A DNA stretch of 64,000 nt from Roseivirga sp. BDSF3-8 (GTDB lineage Bacteria; Bacteroidota; Bacteroidia; Cytophagales; Cyclobacteriaceae): the NCBI RefSeq assembly GCF_041449215.1, contig NZ_JBGNFV010000001.1, positions 5,101,001 to 5,165,000 on the forward strand, given 5' to 3'. The position numbers and the translations under genes were made by a program. The notes beneath the pieces were generated by a model. The model saw only the letters and a program-made list of their open reading frames with translations. It searched no databases and was not told where the DNA came from. Of this stretch, positions 35,701 through 45,177 are shown one piece after another (position 1 is the stretch's first letter; each line of letters begins with the position of its first letter).

Positions 35701-36650
35701 ATACACTCTGATCTTTCCAGCATCAATGCAACAATAGAGCCTCTCCCGATCCCAAACTGCTTCTGCAAGTAAAAAGCATAGGCATTAGCCTGCTCATTTA
35801 CCTGTGCATAGGTAAGCTGCGTTTCTTCAGTGACCAGGCATAGGTGGTTTGGGTTTTGGCTAACCATCGCTTCAAACCCTTCGATCAGAGTGGAGGGAGC
35901 ACCCTTCACAGAAGAAGCGGGTTGGTTCTCATTAAGCCACTGTTTTTCACCTTCCGTAAGGAGATCGATTTTTCTAATCTCTTCGGAAAGCCCTGCAAGT
36001 GACTGCAGTGCTTTTGAAAGATGCCCTGTAAACTGCTTTATAAACCTCTCTGTATAGTGTTTTTCGGCATACCTGATTTTAAAAGACACCCCCTTCTTTT
36101 CAGAGAAAAATATACTGAACAAGTGCGGGGTATAAGTGTGGAAGTACTGGTGAATACCATCATAGGCCACATAGATATCAGAACCTGACATTTCCTGCGA
36201 AACCAGATCATATGGGTAGTTCTGGTATTTGTAGGCCTCTTTTATCTCTGATTTTATCGAATTGAGGTATTCTCGAACCGTATCATCACTTGCGGAGCTT
36301 AAAGACAAGCGCACATATGGCTCAATAACATCTTTTACCCGGCCTAAAAGCGGGGATTCTACCATTACTTTATCTGTCCTTGCGTATTTCCTGAAGACAA
36401 TTCCAACACCGCCCAGGAGCATTACCCACATAGCCATAGTATTCCCAGCCGAAAGCTTATACAGCAGAGCAACTATATCACCATCAAGGTTATAAGTAAG
36501 CTCCCGGTATGCCTCATTATTCAGGCCGGCACCTGACTTGGTATCCTGCCGGAATGAAAAAGCCTCTCCTTCTGACAGGTGTTTCTGCCAGTACTGCCTG
36601 TGCTCTTCGTACTTACTGCCTGTCAGGGTTATCTTATCGGTTATACTCAT
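32739..36650 (-). CDS. NRPS-4: half C - A - T - C
   Basis: A 1,303-residue synthetase with one adenylating module. Residues 1-235 align to the C-terminal lobe of a condensation domain only; the N-lobe with HHxxxDG is missing. The A domain (about 255-745) has VIYTSGSTGTPKGVAV, FDASVFEIY, NGYGPTECSVA and a final Lys in SNKLDKRNLP; the pocket residues I read are D-A-F-S-V-A-G-V-A-K, which I cannot assign. The T domain (about 765-840) has FFQLGGNSLKA. The last domain (about 855-1295) is a complete C domain with PHFIVDGWS at 974-980, where the first His is Pro but the catalytic second His and Asp are kept. No thioesterase or reductase follows, so product release may depend on this C domain. Confidence 0.88.
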   Translation of the reverse strand: MSITDKITLTGSKYEEHRQYWQKHLSEGEAFSFRQDTKSGAGLNNEAYRELTYNLDGDIVALLYKLSAGNTMAMWVMLLGGVGIVFRKYARTDKVMVESPLLGRVKDVIEPYVRLSLSSASDDTVREYLNSIKSEIKEAYKYQNYPYDLVSQEMSGSDIYVAYDGIHQYFHTYTPHLFSIFFSEKKGVSFKIRYAEKHYTERFIKQFTGHLSKALQSLAGLSEEIRKIDLLTEGEKQWLNENQPASSVKGAPSTLIEGFEAMVSQNPNHLCLVTEETQLTYAQVNEQANAYAFYLQKQFGIGRGSIVALMLERSECMIISMLAVMKAGAAYLPLNPKDPSDRLKNIMESSHAGLLITHDDLYKASEFYTGKVSIVHTELPRLSPESKLENQAGQEDIAYVIYTSGSTGTPKGVAVRHVGVANMAAYAGRMFELTPADTVLQFASYTFDASVFEIYTTLLSGGTLRLVTEENIRDKQAMEDLLEGGEITVFSTTPSYLNLMNLSKLKNLRVVVTAGEEANPDSVNRLPGGVRYFNGYGPTECSVAISFYEVHENEKPLQKIPVGRPLIGLKAYILDQDGQLAPPGVPGELFVSGTGLAAGYLNDTAQNEKRFVYLHDIAGEERLYRTGDICQWEEQGNLVFTGREDEQFKIRGFRVETGEISQALKLHPSVTDAAIAVWGFDGREYLAAYYVSDEELEEEELSEFMQQKVPEYMVPVSFSSLEKIPLTPSNKLDKRNLPEPRKGYKGAKISPRNETEGKIAEIWQQELGDIIIGVDDNFFQLGGNSLKAISVINNLQEAFTKELSFDHFFDAPTVRSLAAYLDTAESSLSEIQIPKAPPQTYYRLPFQQAGMWVRYEFQEVGRIPFNSSGVNEWPGLDLRLLPKALLQVIDKHEVLRSSFHTVDNVACQKIHPAEEAAPEIEYYDFTESQDEKAAIEKIISEGHQTMMDLETPGLMRVIVIRNREGGYIIQIVIPHFIVDGWSRGIFERDLEAAYTALEAGKNSELEPLRVQSADYAEWYYDLLESDRGAELKKYWDDKLRPVSLFQLKDYYRKDSPPELVYSHREKLEREMSANFYPMDDVDKERAFRHIASAQTYAGAGYAHHIDTELFERIREMAEEHESGVFSILVAGLARCLWLFTREKFITIGSVTALRNHPDLQSLIGSFTNIVLYRLQPEKFESVEEYLESVKNEVRASDAHKLYPFEYMLNDTDYSLDALGELWLNFDTVDHPMADALQSYNREHRSQTYPYFNLNLTFTEYTDGVTMDITYKTAYFEAQFIEQLLDEYISELKKMVLEVNKVLT

Positions 36651-36699
36651 TAAACTTCTTTATCAGTGTTTTAAGGGTATAGCTGGTATGTATACTTCG

Positions 36700-39600
36700 C
36701 TAAAAGTCAAAGTCAAACTGGTCTTCAAATTCACCTTCTGCCGGAGCAGGTTGCTCTGCCTGACTGCCGAGTTCAAGATTATTAATAGTGATATATGGGT
36801 CGGCCAGAATACTGCCAATGACATACTCTATAGCGTCTTTAAACCCTGTCATCAGTTCCTCGCTAAACAGGGCATTATTATAATCTATATTCACATGTAG
36901 CCCGCCTTCGAAAGCGGTAAATACTATACGTAGGTCTATTATGGTATTATTGATAGTGATATCAATATCATTCACAGTCTGCTGTTCATCTTGTGCCTCA
37001 CCGGGTTTCTCATCATTATCAACTGCATTATATAGGACTATCGTATTATATAGCGGGAACTTGCCAGGAGTCCTGTCGGCCCTCACCGCATCCAATATTT
37101 GGCTGAAAGGGTAATACTGGTGTTTATATACCTGCAATAGACTATGATGAACATTCATGATGGCCTCCGTCATGTTCAGCTCTCCTCTTATCATAGTCCT
37201 GCAGGGAGGATTATTGACATAAAGGCCTATCTGGTCTTCCAGCCCGGGCATGGTTCTCAGAGAAATGGGGGTGCCAATGGTGATGTTTTTCCTGCCTGTG
37301 TAACGATACAGCACCACTTTAACCGCCGTAAGGAGTAGTGTAAAGGGTCCACACCCCATTTTACCACTTAATCCATTGATGTCCTCAGCCACTTTACGGG
37401 GCAGAACTATTTGCACACTCTTAGTGACGTATTCATGCGGAGAGGAAGGGCTACGGTCAGCCAGGTTGTTTCTGCCATCCGGTTCGTCACCCAGGTACTG
37501 CCTCCAGAAGTTCTTCATCGACTCTCCTTTTGCCCCGCTTACCTGGCGGCTATACCACTCTACATAGTCCTTAAACTGAATATCCAGAGGCTTTAAAGGC
37601 ATTTGTGTTCCCTCTTTCATCTTCAGATAAGAGGTGGATAGCTCTTCAAAAAGGATTTCTATAGACTTACGGTCAGCTATAATGTGATGCAGGACAAGGA
37701 CGATTACAAAACGCTGAGCATCCAGCCTGATAATGACAATACGCCATAAGGGGCCGGTTTCCATGTCCATTCTTTCATGAAATGCAGCGCCTACTACAGC
37801 ATCCAAATCATCTTCCTTACTCCTCAGATCAACTTGGCTAAGCACGTCCAAAGGGGCTTCCGTTGGATGAATTTTTTGGTATAATTCATTATCCCGGAAG
37901 ACAAAGGTGGTTCGTAAGATTTCATGCCGGTCGACCACTGCTTTAAGGGCCTTATTAAAAAGGCTCATGTCTATATCACCCTCAAAGTGAAATATGCGCA
38001 TCAGATGATTGACATACTGGCCTGCCTTAAGCCGGTCTTCCAGCCAGATGCTCTTTTGCTCGGGCACCACGGGATACAGCGCTCTTTCAGGGGCAGGGTC
38101 TATTACAAACCGGCCTTTGCCTGCAGATTCAAGATAGGCTGCAAGGGAACGGACCTCCGGGTGGGTAAAGATCTCCTTCAGGTCAATGTCTGCTTCCAGT
38201 TCCTTCCGTAGCCTGGAAACGAGCTTCATTGCTTTTAAAGAATCTCCGCCTATAGCGAAAAAGCTATCGGTTGCGCCTGCTTTTTCTTTGCCGGTAAGGC
38301 TTGCGAAAAGAGCCGCCACTCTTTTTTCCATATCCGTCACAGGGGCTATATGCCCTCCTTCTGCTGCAGCCACGGTAGCAGGTTCAGGCAGCTTTTTGTG
38401 GTCCACCTTTCCGTTGAGGTTTACGGGTAACTTATCCAGGAAAATAAACAGTGCAGGGATCATATAAGGAGGTAAAGCTTCACGCAAACGGCCCTGTAGC
38501 ACGGAGGTGTTTACTCCATCCGCTACCAAATAGGCGATGAGCCGGTCACTACCTCCCTTATTGTCTACCGTAAAGACGCAATCTTTACAAGCTGGCAGGT
38601 ACCGCCGGATTGCTGCTTCCACCTCTCCCGCTTCTACACGATTACCGTTTACCTTAAGCTGTTTATCTTTTCTTCCTTCGAAGATGATTTTGCCATCGGG
38701 AAGCTTTTTTGCGAAGTCGCCTGTCCGATAGGTGCGCAGGCCATTTTCCTGATGAGTAAATGCAGCAGCAGTGAGCTCAGATGCATTCTGATAACCGGGT
38801 GAAAGGTAATGACTTTTGAAAACCAATTCGCCGGATTCGTAGGTGCAGGCTTCGCTTCCATCTTCTCTTATTACCGCTGCAATGGTATCCTCCACAGGGT
38901 AACCAACCGGCATCTTGGGGAGTGTAATCGTCGTATCATAGGGCACTATGTACTGCAGAGTCACCGTACTCTCCGTAGGCCCTAGGCCGTTGACAAAGTA
39001 GGCTGTCCGGGGGAAAAAGCTTCTGAAATAATCAAAATCCGTTTTAAGACAAGCCTCACCTCCCAATACGACCAGCCTCACCGTTTCGCATGCCGCAGAG
39101 GCAGCATTTTCCCCGGCCCACTGACGAAAAAGGGTGGGGACCATATGGAGAACGGTTATCTTTTCTACTTGGAGGAAATCGCTTAGCCCGTACAGGCCTT
39201 CTCCTCCCCGCATATCATAGGGGCAGAGGGTCGCACCATTTAGTAAAGCGGCGCAAATATCCATCACGGCTGCATCAAAGGAGTAGACGGGTAGCAGACT
39301 TAGCCTATCAGCAGAGCTTATCCTTAGGTTATTTGTATAAGCGGATATGAAATGAAGCACATTGCGGTGCCACTGCACTACACCCTTGGGGGTACCTGTG
39401 CTACCGGAAGTATACAGGATGTAAGCCCTGCTTTCCCTGCTAATATCGATGCCGGGATTAGCTGAGGGTGTGGATGGTGGCACATCCTTTATGTTCCATA
39501 CCGGCAAACCGCCACCTATCTGCAGGGCGTATTCATTATGCTGATCGTCAGATATAATGCCCTCACATTCTGCATCGGACAAGATAAACTTTAATCTGGA

Positions 39601-42600
39601 TGCAGGGTGCATCGGATCCAGGGGAACATAGGCATTACCGGATTTTAAGACAGCCAGTAAGGCGACTATCATCTCTATAGAATGCCCTACTAGCAGGGCA
39701 ATGGTTTTTTGCTGCCCCACTTCGTTTTCCTGAATATGATAAGCCAGCCGGTTAGCGGCTTCATTCAGTTCCTTATAGGTCATGCGGCTGCCGTCCATAG
39801 ACAGTGCGATGGCATTTGGTGTAGCTGCCGCAAACTCCTCAAAATGGCTGACTAGTGTACCCTCTACTTTCAAAATGGGCTCATATGGCAGTTCTGGTAT
39901 ACCGGTAGCTTGTGTATTTTTCACCGGAGCCAGGCCGTTTAACTGCCCTACGGGCGTTAAGGGTGATTGTATTGCATGGGAGAGTAGGTTTATATATTCT
40001 TCTACCAGATAAGATATCGTTTCCCTGCTGAACAGTTCCTGCTTGTACATGCAGTGAAATTCCAGCCCGTTAGTGTATTCATACGCATAAAAATCGATAT
40101 CGAAATTCATGATGATGTCCAGCGGACGGTGAAAACTGTCGAACAGATCGATAGTCCGGGCTTCCTCCTCACTGTAGTTCATCATATTGAAAAATACCGA
40201 GCTTACGGGAAAACGGTTAATGTCACGAGGGACATCCAGCTCAGCGACAATCTTTTCAAAGGGGTATTCCTGGTGGTCCAGGCCGTCCATCACCGTCTGG
40301 CGGACGGCTTTCAGGTGATTTTCAAAAGACCCCTGGTCATCTACCGCTACTCTGAGCATCACGGTATTGAGAAAGAAGCCAACTAAACCTTGCAGTTCTT
40401 CATGATTGCGGCCGGCCACCGGGGTTCCGATGATAATGTCTTTTTGGTTACAAATGCGCTGCAGCAGTATGCTGAAGCCACTGATGAGCACCGTAAACAG
40501 GCTGGTAGAATACCTCTCTGCCAGTTTTTTCAATGGCTCCAATACCTCCGAAGGTATGGCTGTCCTGAACATAGCGCCCCGGTTAGTAACAGCGTTTCGC
40601 AGCGGGTAGTCAAAAGGCAGGTCTAAAGGAGAGAGTTGTCCGGATAACTTATTCAACCAGTACTTGCGAAGCAAGCCATCATGATCATCGGCTAAGCGTC
40701 TGTTTACCCAGGCAGCATACTCTTTATATTGCAGGGGCAGCGGAGAAAAGCCGGGTGAATGACCAGCCTTCAAAGCGGCATAAGCTTCGTGCAGGTCTCT
40801 CTTAAGTATCTCCAGGGAAATGCCGTCTGCAATGACGTGGTGCAGGGTAAGCATAAGGAGACTGCTATGGGCTTGCGTATGGATTAGCCGTGCCCTAAAC
40901 AGTGGGCCGTGCTCCAGGTCAAACGGAGTTTGCAGATCGACGCTGCTTAAGCGGTGATAGGCTGCCTCCGGATCATCCTCAGTATGTATGTTGTCTACTT
41001 TCAGTTTCCAGCGAACGGTCTTGGATGAATGGATCACCTGCCTGGGTTCACCATCCTGGTCGCGAAATGTGGTCCGGAGACTTTCGTGCCGGTTTATAAC
41101 CTCTGATAAAGCTTTTTGAACTATCTCAGGATCTGCCTTTTCTCCTATCTCAAACTCTGCAGGGATATTATAAGAGCTGCCATAAGGATCGAGCCTGTAC
41201 AGAAACCATAACCTCCGCTGCCCGGGAGATACTTCATAATCGGCCTGTTCCGGCAGCACCGTCATCTCCGTTTGCTGCTGAGCTGTGGCTTTTTCATTTC
41301 CTTGCAGGGACTCAATGTAAGCTGAAAGGGCTGCTATGGTAGGATATTCGTACATATCCCGGAATGAAAGGGCCAGACCCAATTGCGCATTGAGCTTATT
41401 GATGATCCTGGCACCAATAAGGGAATGCCCACCGGCCTGGAAGAAGTTGTCTTCGCGCGACAGATTCTCTTTTTGCAATACCTCATTCCACGTGCCGGCC
41501 ACTATGGCCTCTGTACCCTCCAGCTCTTCACGTAAGCTGCCTTTATCCCGTTTGCTGGTTTCTTCAGTGCTCCCTCCGATCTTGAAGAAGGGGTTAACCT
41601 TAAAGCTTTCCAGGTCTGCATCCGCTACGCCTACATTGGCGGCCGTTCCTGAAATGGCATAATGAAAGGCCAGTGTGCCCTCTTCGTTAGTAAGAAAATT
41701 TACAGGAAGCGGGTCGTTTTCTGCCTGTTTCGCGCTATCGGCAGACATGCCCGTTTCCAGCCAGCCCGGCCAGCCGATGGATACGGCGGGCACACCTTTG
41801 CTCTGCAGATGGTGGGCAAACAGGTCTTCAAAATCATTGGCCACCGTGTAGTCTGTGCTCAGCTTTTGGGGTACGCGGGAATTCAGAGAACTAAAGAGGG
41901 CAAAAAAGCGGAGGTTATCTCCAGCGGTATACTCATGAAGAAGTAGAGAACCGGCTACTTTAGGCCCCATTACGTGCCTGAAATCCTGCAGGGTTTTATC
42001 AGTGAGGTCAACCCAGCGATGCGGTACACCTGCCACATGTGCTATTCCGTCAATTTTCTCATGGTCGGTTCTGATTTGGTCAAAAGCCAGCTTCATTTGG
42101 CTCTTATCCGACAGATCCGAAGTGTAATAGTATATGTGGGCGCCTGCTTCTTCCAGTTGCTGAAGATTACGTTTACGCTCAGTGACAGGACCGTTCTTCC
42201 ATTCGGTACCATACCCAAGGTCTGTGCGGCCTATGATGATAAGGGTACAGGCAGCCTGGGCGGCTATATAACGGGCAATGGCATGGCCTATCCCTGCCGC
42301 CCCCCCGGTAACCAGGTAGGTTTCCTCAGACTGAAAGACGAGCAGATCCCTGTTTTCCTGAACCGTAACCGGGGCAATAAGGGGTACGTAGCGCGTATGT
42401 TCACGATAGGCAGAGAACCGGATCTGCTCTTCATGCCCTATCTCATCGATTATATAATCGGCAGCCTGCTGGCCCGTAATGGCTGCACCGATATCGATGC
42501 CGGACACGGAAAGCTGCGGGTAATCACTAAGCAAACTCCGTAAGAAACCGCCGCTCATGGCATTTGACAGGCTGACCTCCTCTCCGGCATGTACTGCCTC

Positions 42601-45153
42601 TGCCTGTGAACTGATGGCTACAAAGCGAAACCCTCCCTTTTGCAGGTGATGGTGGAAGGCTTTGGCTATGAAAAAGAGGGAATAAACGGTCCCCAGCAGG
42701 TTCTCTTCAAGGTTTTCTGACTGAAGGCCTGTTTGAGTTCTGAAGCTACCGGCATGAATGATGCCATCCAGGGTGATTTCCTGATCGGCTATCTCCTTTG
42801 CCAGCCTGGTGTAATCCTCCTCACTTTCCGGCCTTATGACAAAGGACGGTCCATTTTGCTCAAAGGTAATGCCTCCACTCACTTTCAGGCACGTATTCCC
42901 ATGGCTTTCGAGTGCTACTGCCAGCCTGTCGCTTAAGCCCTCCTCATCCTCAAAAAGCAGGAAGGTACCACCGGAAATAGGCTCCGGAGCTTCAGTTAAG
43001 GCCTGCGGTGTCCATGCAAAACGGTGCAGCCAGGCTTCCACCTCTCCCCTGTGGCTATCTTTTATCCAGCAACGGTTTTTAATAAAAGGGTAAGGCGGCA
43101 GAGAAATTACGTTCCCTTCAGTAGTAAAGTCCACATCGAACCCTTGCTCAAACAGACCGGCCTGCAAAGCGGCGCGTCCTTCGTCAGGAAGCAAAACGGC
43201 TGCATTGTCCGATTTTTCCGAAAGGCCAGCCAATATGTGTCCGATTGTTCCCCGGGGAGCCATTTCCACAAAAAGTATAGAGCCGTCTGCATTGGCTGAG
43301 AGGAATTTTTCCAGCCTGCTACTTAGTGCCGGGTCTGTTTCTCCGGTGTAGGTCTCAACCTGCTTCAGAATGACGGACAGTTTACTTTCCTTCTGGATGG
43401 CATCCACTACGAGCTCACCGATACCCTCCCCCATCAGGAATTTTGTCCGGATGCCTTGTGATAGCATCAGGTGATAAAGGGCGTACTGAAAAGCAAATAG
43501 ACGAAGATTCTCATTTTCGGCAGACCCGGCCAGGCACTTGTGGTAAGCCTCCCGGAAGCTGTCATCTTCTAAGAACTCCCGTAGATACTCTTCTTCTACC
43601 ACACCACTACCGGAGAAGGTAAAGAATAATTTTTCAGCCGGAGAGGCCTCTTCTTCCGGTATAGTTTTACTCTTTAATTTATCCACCAGTTCGGCTACAG
43701 AAGAGGCGGCAACGGCTACACGATTAGGAAAGTGTGTTCTTCTCCGGGACAGGGTATAACTCAGGTCATTCAGATTAACACCCTGGTTGCCAATCAGAAA
43801 TGCACCCATATCCGTGAGTATATGCTGCAAAGCTTCCGGATTTTTGGCTGAAAATGGAAAGGCCAGCCGGGCCGTATTTTCCTGTGAGAAGGGAGCCAGT
43901 TTTGCTTCCTCAAGTACGACATGGACATTGGTGCCGGAAATGCCAAAAGAGCTGACTCCCGCCTGCCGGGGAAGGTCCTGGGCCGGCCAGTCTTTTAACT
44001 CCCTGTTTATGTATACCGGCCCGCCTATAAAGTCGATGAAGTGATTAGGCTCAGAAAAGTGAAGCGTAGGCAGTAGTTTTTTATGATACAGGGAGAGAGC
44101 CGCTTTGATCAGACCGGCCAGACCAGCAGCCGTGTCGGTATGCCCGATATTTGATTTTAAGGCAGAGAGCGCACAAAATTGTTTCCGGTTGGTGACTCGT
44201 GAAAAAGCCAGATTGAGGCCTTTCGCTTCTATAGGGTCTCCCAGGTTGGTAGCCGTACCGTGTGCTTCGATGTAGCCAAGTGCCTCGGGGTTTATACCCG
44301 CCTTTTTCCAGGCCTTTAGCAGTACTTCAGACTGGGCCACACTGTCAGGCGCAGAGAGATTAGCCGAAAGCTGCCCATCCTGGTTAGCCGCCATGCCTTT
44401 GATAACAGCGTAGACCCGGTCGTTATCTTCCCGGGCTTTATCCAAAGGCTTCAGCATCACACTACAAACGGCCTCGCCTAGTCCCGTACCGGTAGCATCT
44501 GCAGAGAAAGAACGTGTCTTCCCATCTCCGGAAGTTATGCCGATGCCATTCTCTTCACTTTCTTCATCCGGGAAAAGAAAAAGCTTCACCGCTCCTACTA
44601 ATGCCTGGCTGCAATTACCTAAGATCAGATCGTTACAGGCCAGTTGCAGGGCTACTAATGATGAAGAACAAGCCGTATCCACCATCATAGCCGTGCCACG
44701 CAGGTTAAAGGCACGGGCCACACGGCCAGCCGTAGCAGCATTGAGATTGCCGGTTACTATAGCCGGATCGTATTCCTCAGCCAGGCGGTAGTAATTCTGA
44801 GCGGTATCTCCGATGTAGATAGAGGTGTCTGACCCATTCATGTCCTTCAGGCTGTATCCGGCATCGGCCATAGCCTGGTAAGCTACTTCCAAAATCAGTC
44901 GCTGATGAGGATCGATATACTTTGCCTCGCCATATGAAATACCGAAAAAGTCATGGTCGAAGCAGTCGATATCCTCCAGGTAAGCAAACGGTTTATACTG
45001 CCTGCCTTTCGCCAGAGTGGTATGCTTTATCCGGTCTTCCGATAGCATCCGGATACTATCCTTCCCTTCTGCAAGGTTTTGGAAAAACGCTTCCAGTGAT
45101 GCTGCTTCGGGAAACCTTCCCGACATACCGATTATGGCAATATCTTTATCCAT
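36700..45153 (-). CDS. PKS/NRPS hybrid: KS - inactive AT - KR - ACP - C - A - T - C
   Basis: A 2,817-residue protein. The KS (1-425) is intact: VDTACSSSLVAL (Cys162), EAHGTAT (His298), SNIGHTD (His338). Residues about 505-690 are an AT remnant: FTFSGSGVV replaces the usual GQG opening and FLMGEGIGELV replaces GHSxGE, so the catalytic Ser is Gly. The KR (about 725-1150) has YLVTGGAAGIG (949-956), FSSLNS (Ser1089) and DYTVAND (Tyr1102, Asn1106), so a beta-hydroxyl should form. ACP Ser1244 in FFQAGGHSLIG. Then C with HHVIADG (1438-1444), A with pocket residues D-A-M-H-V-G-G-V-T-K (not assigned), T with FFAIGGDSLKA, and a terminal C with HHIIADR (2489-2495, Gly to Arg). It extends the chain by one ketide and one amino acid. 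Malonyl loading must come from an AT elsewhere. Confidence 0.9.
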   Translation of the reverse strand: MDKDIAIIGMSGRFPEAASLEAFFQNLAEGKDSIRMLSEDRIKHTTLAKGRQYKPFAYLEDIDCFDHDFFGISYGEAKYIDPHQRLILEVAYQAMADAGYSLKDMNGSDTSIYIGDTAQNYYRLAEEYDPAIVTGNLNAATAGRVARAFNLRGTAMMVDTACSSSLVALQLACNDLILGNCSQALVGAVKLFLFPDEESEENGIGITSGDGKTRSFSADATGTGLGEAVCSVMLKPLDKAREDNDRVYAVIKGMAANQDGQLSANLSAPDSVAQSEVLLKAWKKAGINPEALGYIEAHGTATNLGDPIEAKGLNLAFSRVTNRKQFCALSALKSNIGHTDTAAGLAGLIKAALSLYHKKLLPTLHFSEPNHFIDFIGGPVYINRELKDWPAQDLPRQAGVSSFGISGTNVHVVLEEAKLAPFSQENTARLAFPFSAKNPEALQHILTDMGAFLIGNQGVNLNDLSYTLSRRRTHFPNRVAVAASSVAELVDKLKSKTIPEEEASPAEKLFFTFSGSGVVEEEYLREFLEDDSFREAYHKCLAGSAENENLRLFAFQYALYHLMLSQGIRTKFLMGEGIGELVVDAIQKESKLSVILKQVETYTGETDPALSSRLEKFLSANADGSILFVEMAPRGTIGHILAGLSEKSDNAAVLLPDEGRAALQAGLFEQGFDVDFTTEGNVISLPPYPFIKNRCWIKDSHRGEVEAWLHRFAWTPQALTEAPEPISGGTFLLFEDEEGLSDRLAVALESHGNTCLKVSGGITFEQNGPSFVIRPESEEDYTRLAKEIADQEITLDGIIHAGSFRTQTGLQSENLEENLLGTVYSLFFIAKAFHHHLQKGGFRFVAISSQAEAVHAGEEVSLSNAMSGGFLRSLLSDYPQLSVSGIDIGAAITGQQAADYIIDEIGHEEQIRFSAYREHTRYVPLIAPVTVQENRDLLVFQSEETYLVTGGAAGIGHAIARYIAAQAACTLIIIGRTDLGYGTEWKNGPVTERKRNLQQLEEAGAHIYYYTSDLSDKSQMKLAFDQIRTDHEKIDGIAHVAGVPHRWVDLTDKTLQDFRHVMGPKVAGSLLLHEYTAGDNLRFFALFSSLNSRVPQKLSTDYTVANDFEDLFAHHLQSKGVPAVSIGWPGWLETGMSADSAKQAENDPLPVNFLTNEEGTLAFHYAISGTAANVGVADADLESFKVNPFFKIGGSTEETSKRDKGSLREELEGTEAIVAGTWNEVLQKENLSREDNFFQAGGHSLIGARIINKLNAQLGLALSFRDMYEYPTIAALSAYIESLQGNEKATAQQQTEMTVLPEQADYEVSPGQRRLWFLYRLDPYGSSYNIPAEFEIGEKADPEIVQKALSEVINRHESLRTTFRDQDGEPRQVIHSSKTVRWKLKVDNIHTEDDPEAAYHRLSSVDLQTPFDLEHGPLFRARLIHTQAHSSLLMLTLHHVIADGISLEILKRDLHEAYAALKAGHSPGFSPLPLQYKEYAAWVNRRLADDHDGLLRKYWLNKLSGQLSPLDLPFDYPLRNAVTNRGAMFRTAIPSEVLEPLKKLAERYSTSLFTVLISGFSILLQRICNQKDIIIGTPVAGRNHEELQGLVGFFLNTVMLRVAVDDQGSFENHLKAVRQTVMDGLDHQEYPFEKIVAELDVPRDINRFPVSSVFFNMMNYSEEEARTIDLFDSFHRPLDIIMNFDIDFYAYEYTNGLEFHCMYKQELFSRETISYLVEEYINLLSHAIQSPLTPVGQLNGLAPVKNTQATGIPELPYEPILKVEGTLVSHFEEFAAATPNAIALSMDGSRMTYKELNEAANRLAYHIQENEVGQQKTIALLVGHSIEMIVALLAVLKSGNAYVPLDPMHPASRLKFILSDAECEGIISDDQHNEYALQIGGGLPVWNIKDVPPSTPSANPGIDISRESRAYILYTSGSTGTPKGVVQWHRNVLHFISAYTNNLRISSADRLSLLPVYSFDAAVMDICAALLNGATLCPYDMRGGEGLYGLSDFLQVEKITVLHMVPTLFRQWAGENAASAACETVRLVVLGGEACLKTDFDYFRSFFPRTAYFVNGLGPTESTVTLQYIVPYDTTITLPKMPVGYPVEDTIAAVIREDGSEACTYESGELVFKSHYLSPGYQNASELTAAAFTHQENGLRTYRTGDFAKKLPDGKIIFEGRKDKQLKVNGNRVEAGEVEAAIRRYLPACKDCVFTVDNKGGSDRLIAYLVADGVNTSVLQGRLREALPPYMIPALFIFLDKLPVNLNGKVDHKKLPEPATVAAAEGGHIAPVTDMEKRVAALFASLTGKEKAGATDSFFAIGGDSLKAMKLVSRLRKELEADIDLKEIFTHPEVRSLAAYLESAGKGRFVIDPAPERALYPVVPEQKSIWLEDRLKAGQYVNHLMRIFHFEGDIDMSLFNKALKAVVDRHEILRTTFVFRDNELYQKIHPTEAPLDVLSQVDLRSKEDDLDAVVGAAFHERMDMETGPLWRIVIIRLDAQRFVIVLVLHHIIADRKSIEILFEELSTSYLKMKEGTQMPLKPLDIQFKDYVEWYSRQVSGAKGESMKNFWRQYLGDEPDGRNNLADRSPSSPHEYVTKSVQIVLPRKVAEDINGLSGKMGCGPFTLLLTAVKVVLYRYTGRKNITIGTPISLRTMPGLEDQIGLYVNNPPCRTMIRGELNMTEAIMNVHHSLLQVYKHQYYPFSQILDAVRADRTPGKFPLYNTIVLYNAVDNDEKPGEAQDEQQTVNDIDITINNTIIDLRIVFTAFEGGLHVNIDYNNALFSEELMTGFKDAIEYVIGSILADPYITINNLELGSQAEQPAPAEGEFEDQFDFDF

Positions 45154-45177
45154 ACAAATCTCTCTTCTCTCGATCTC

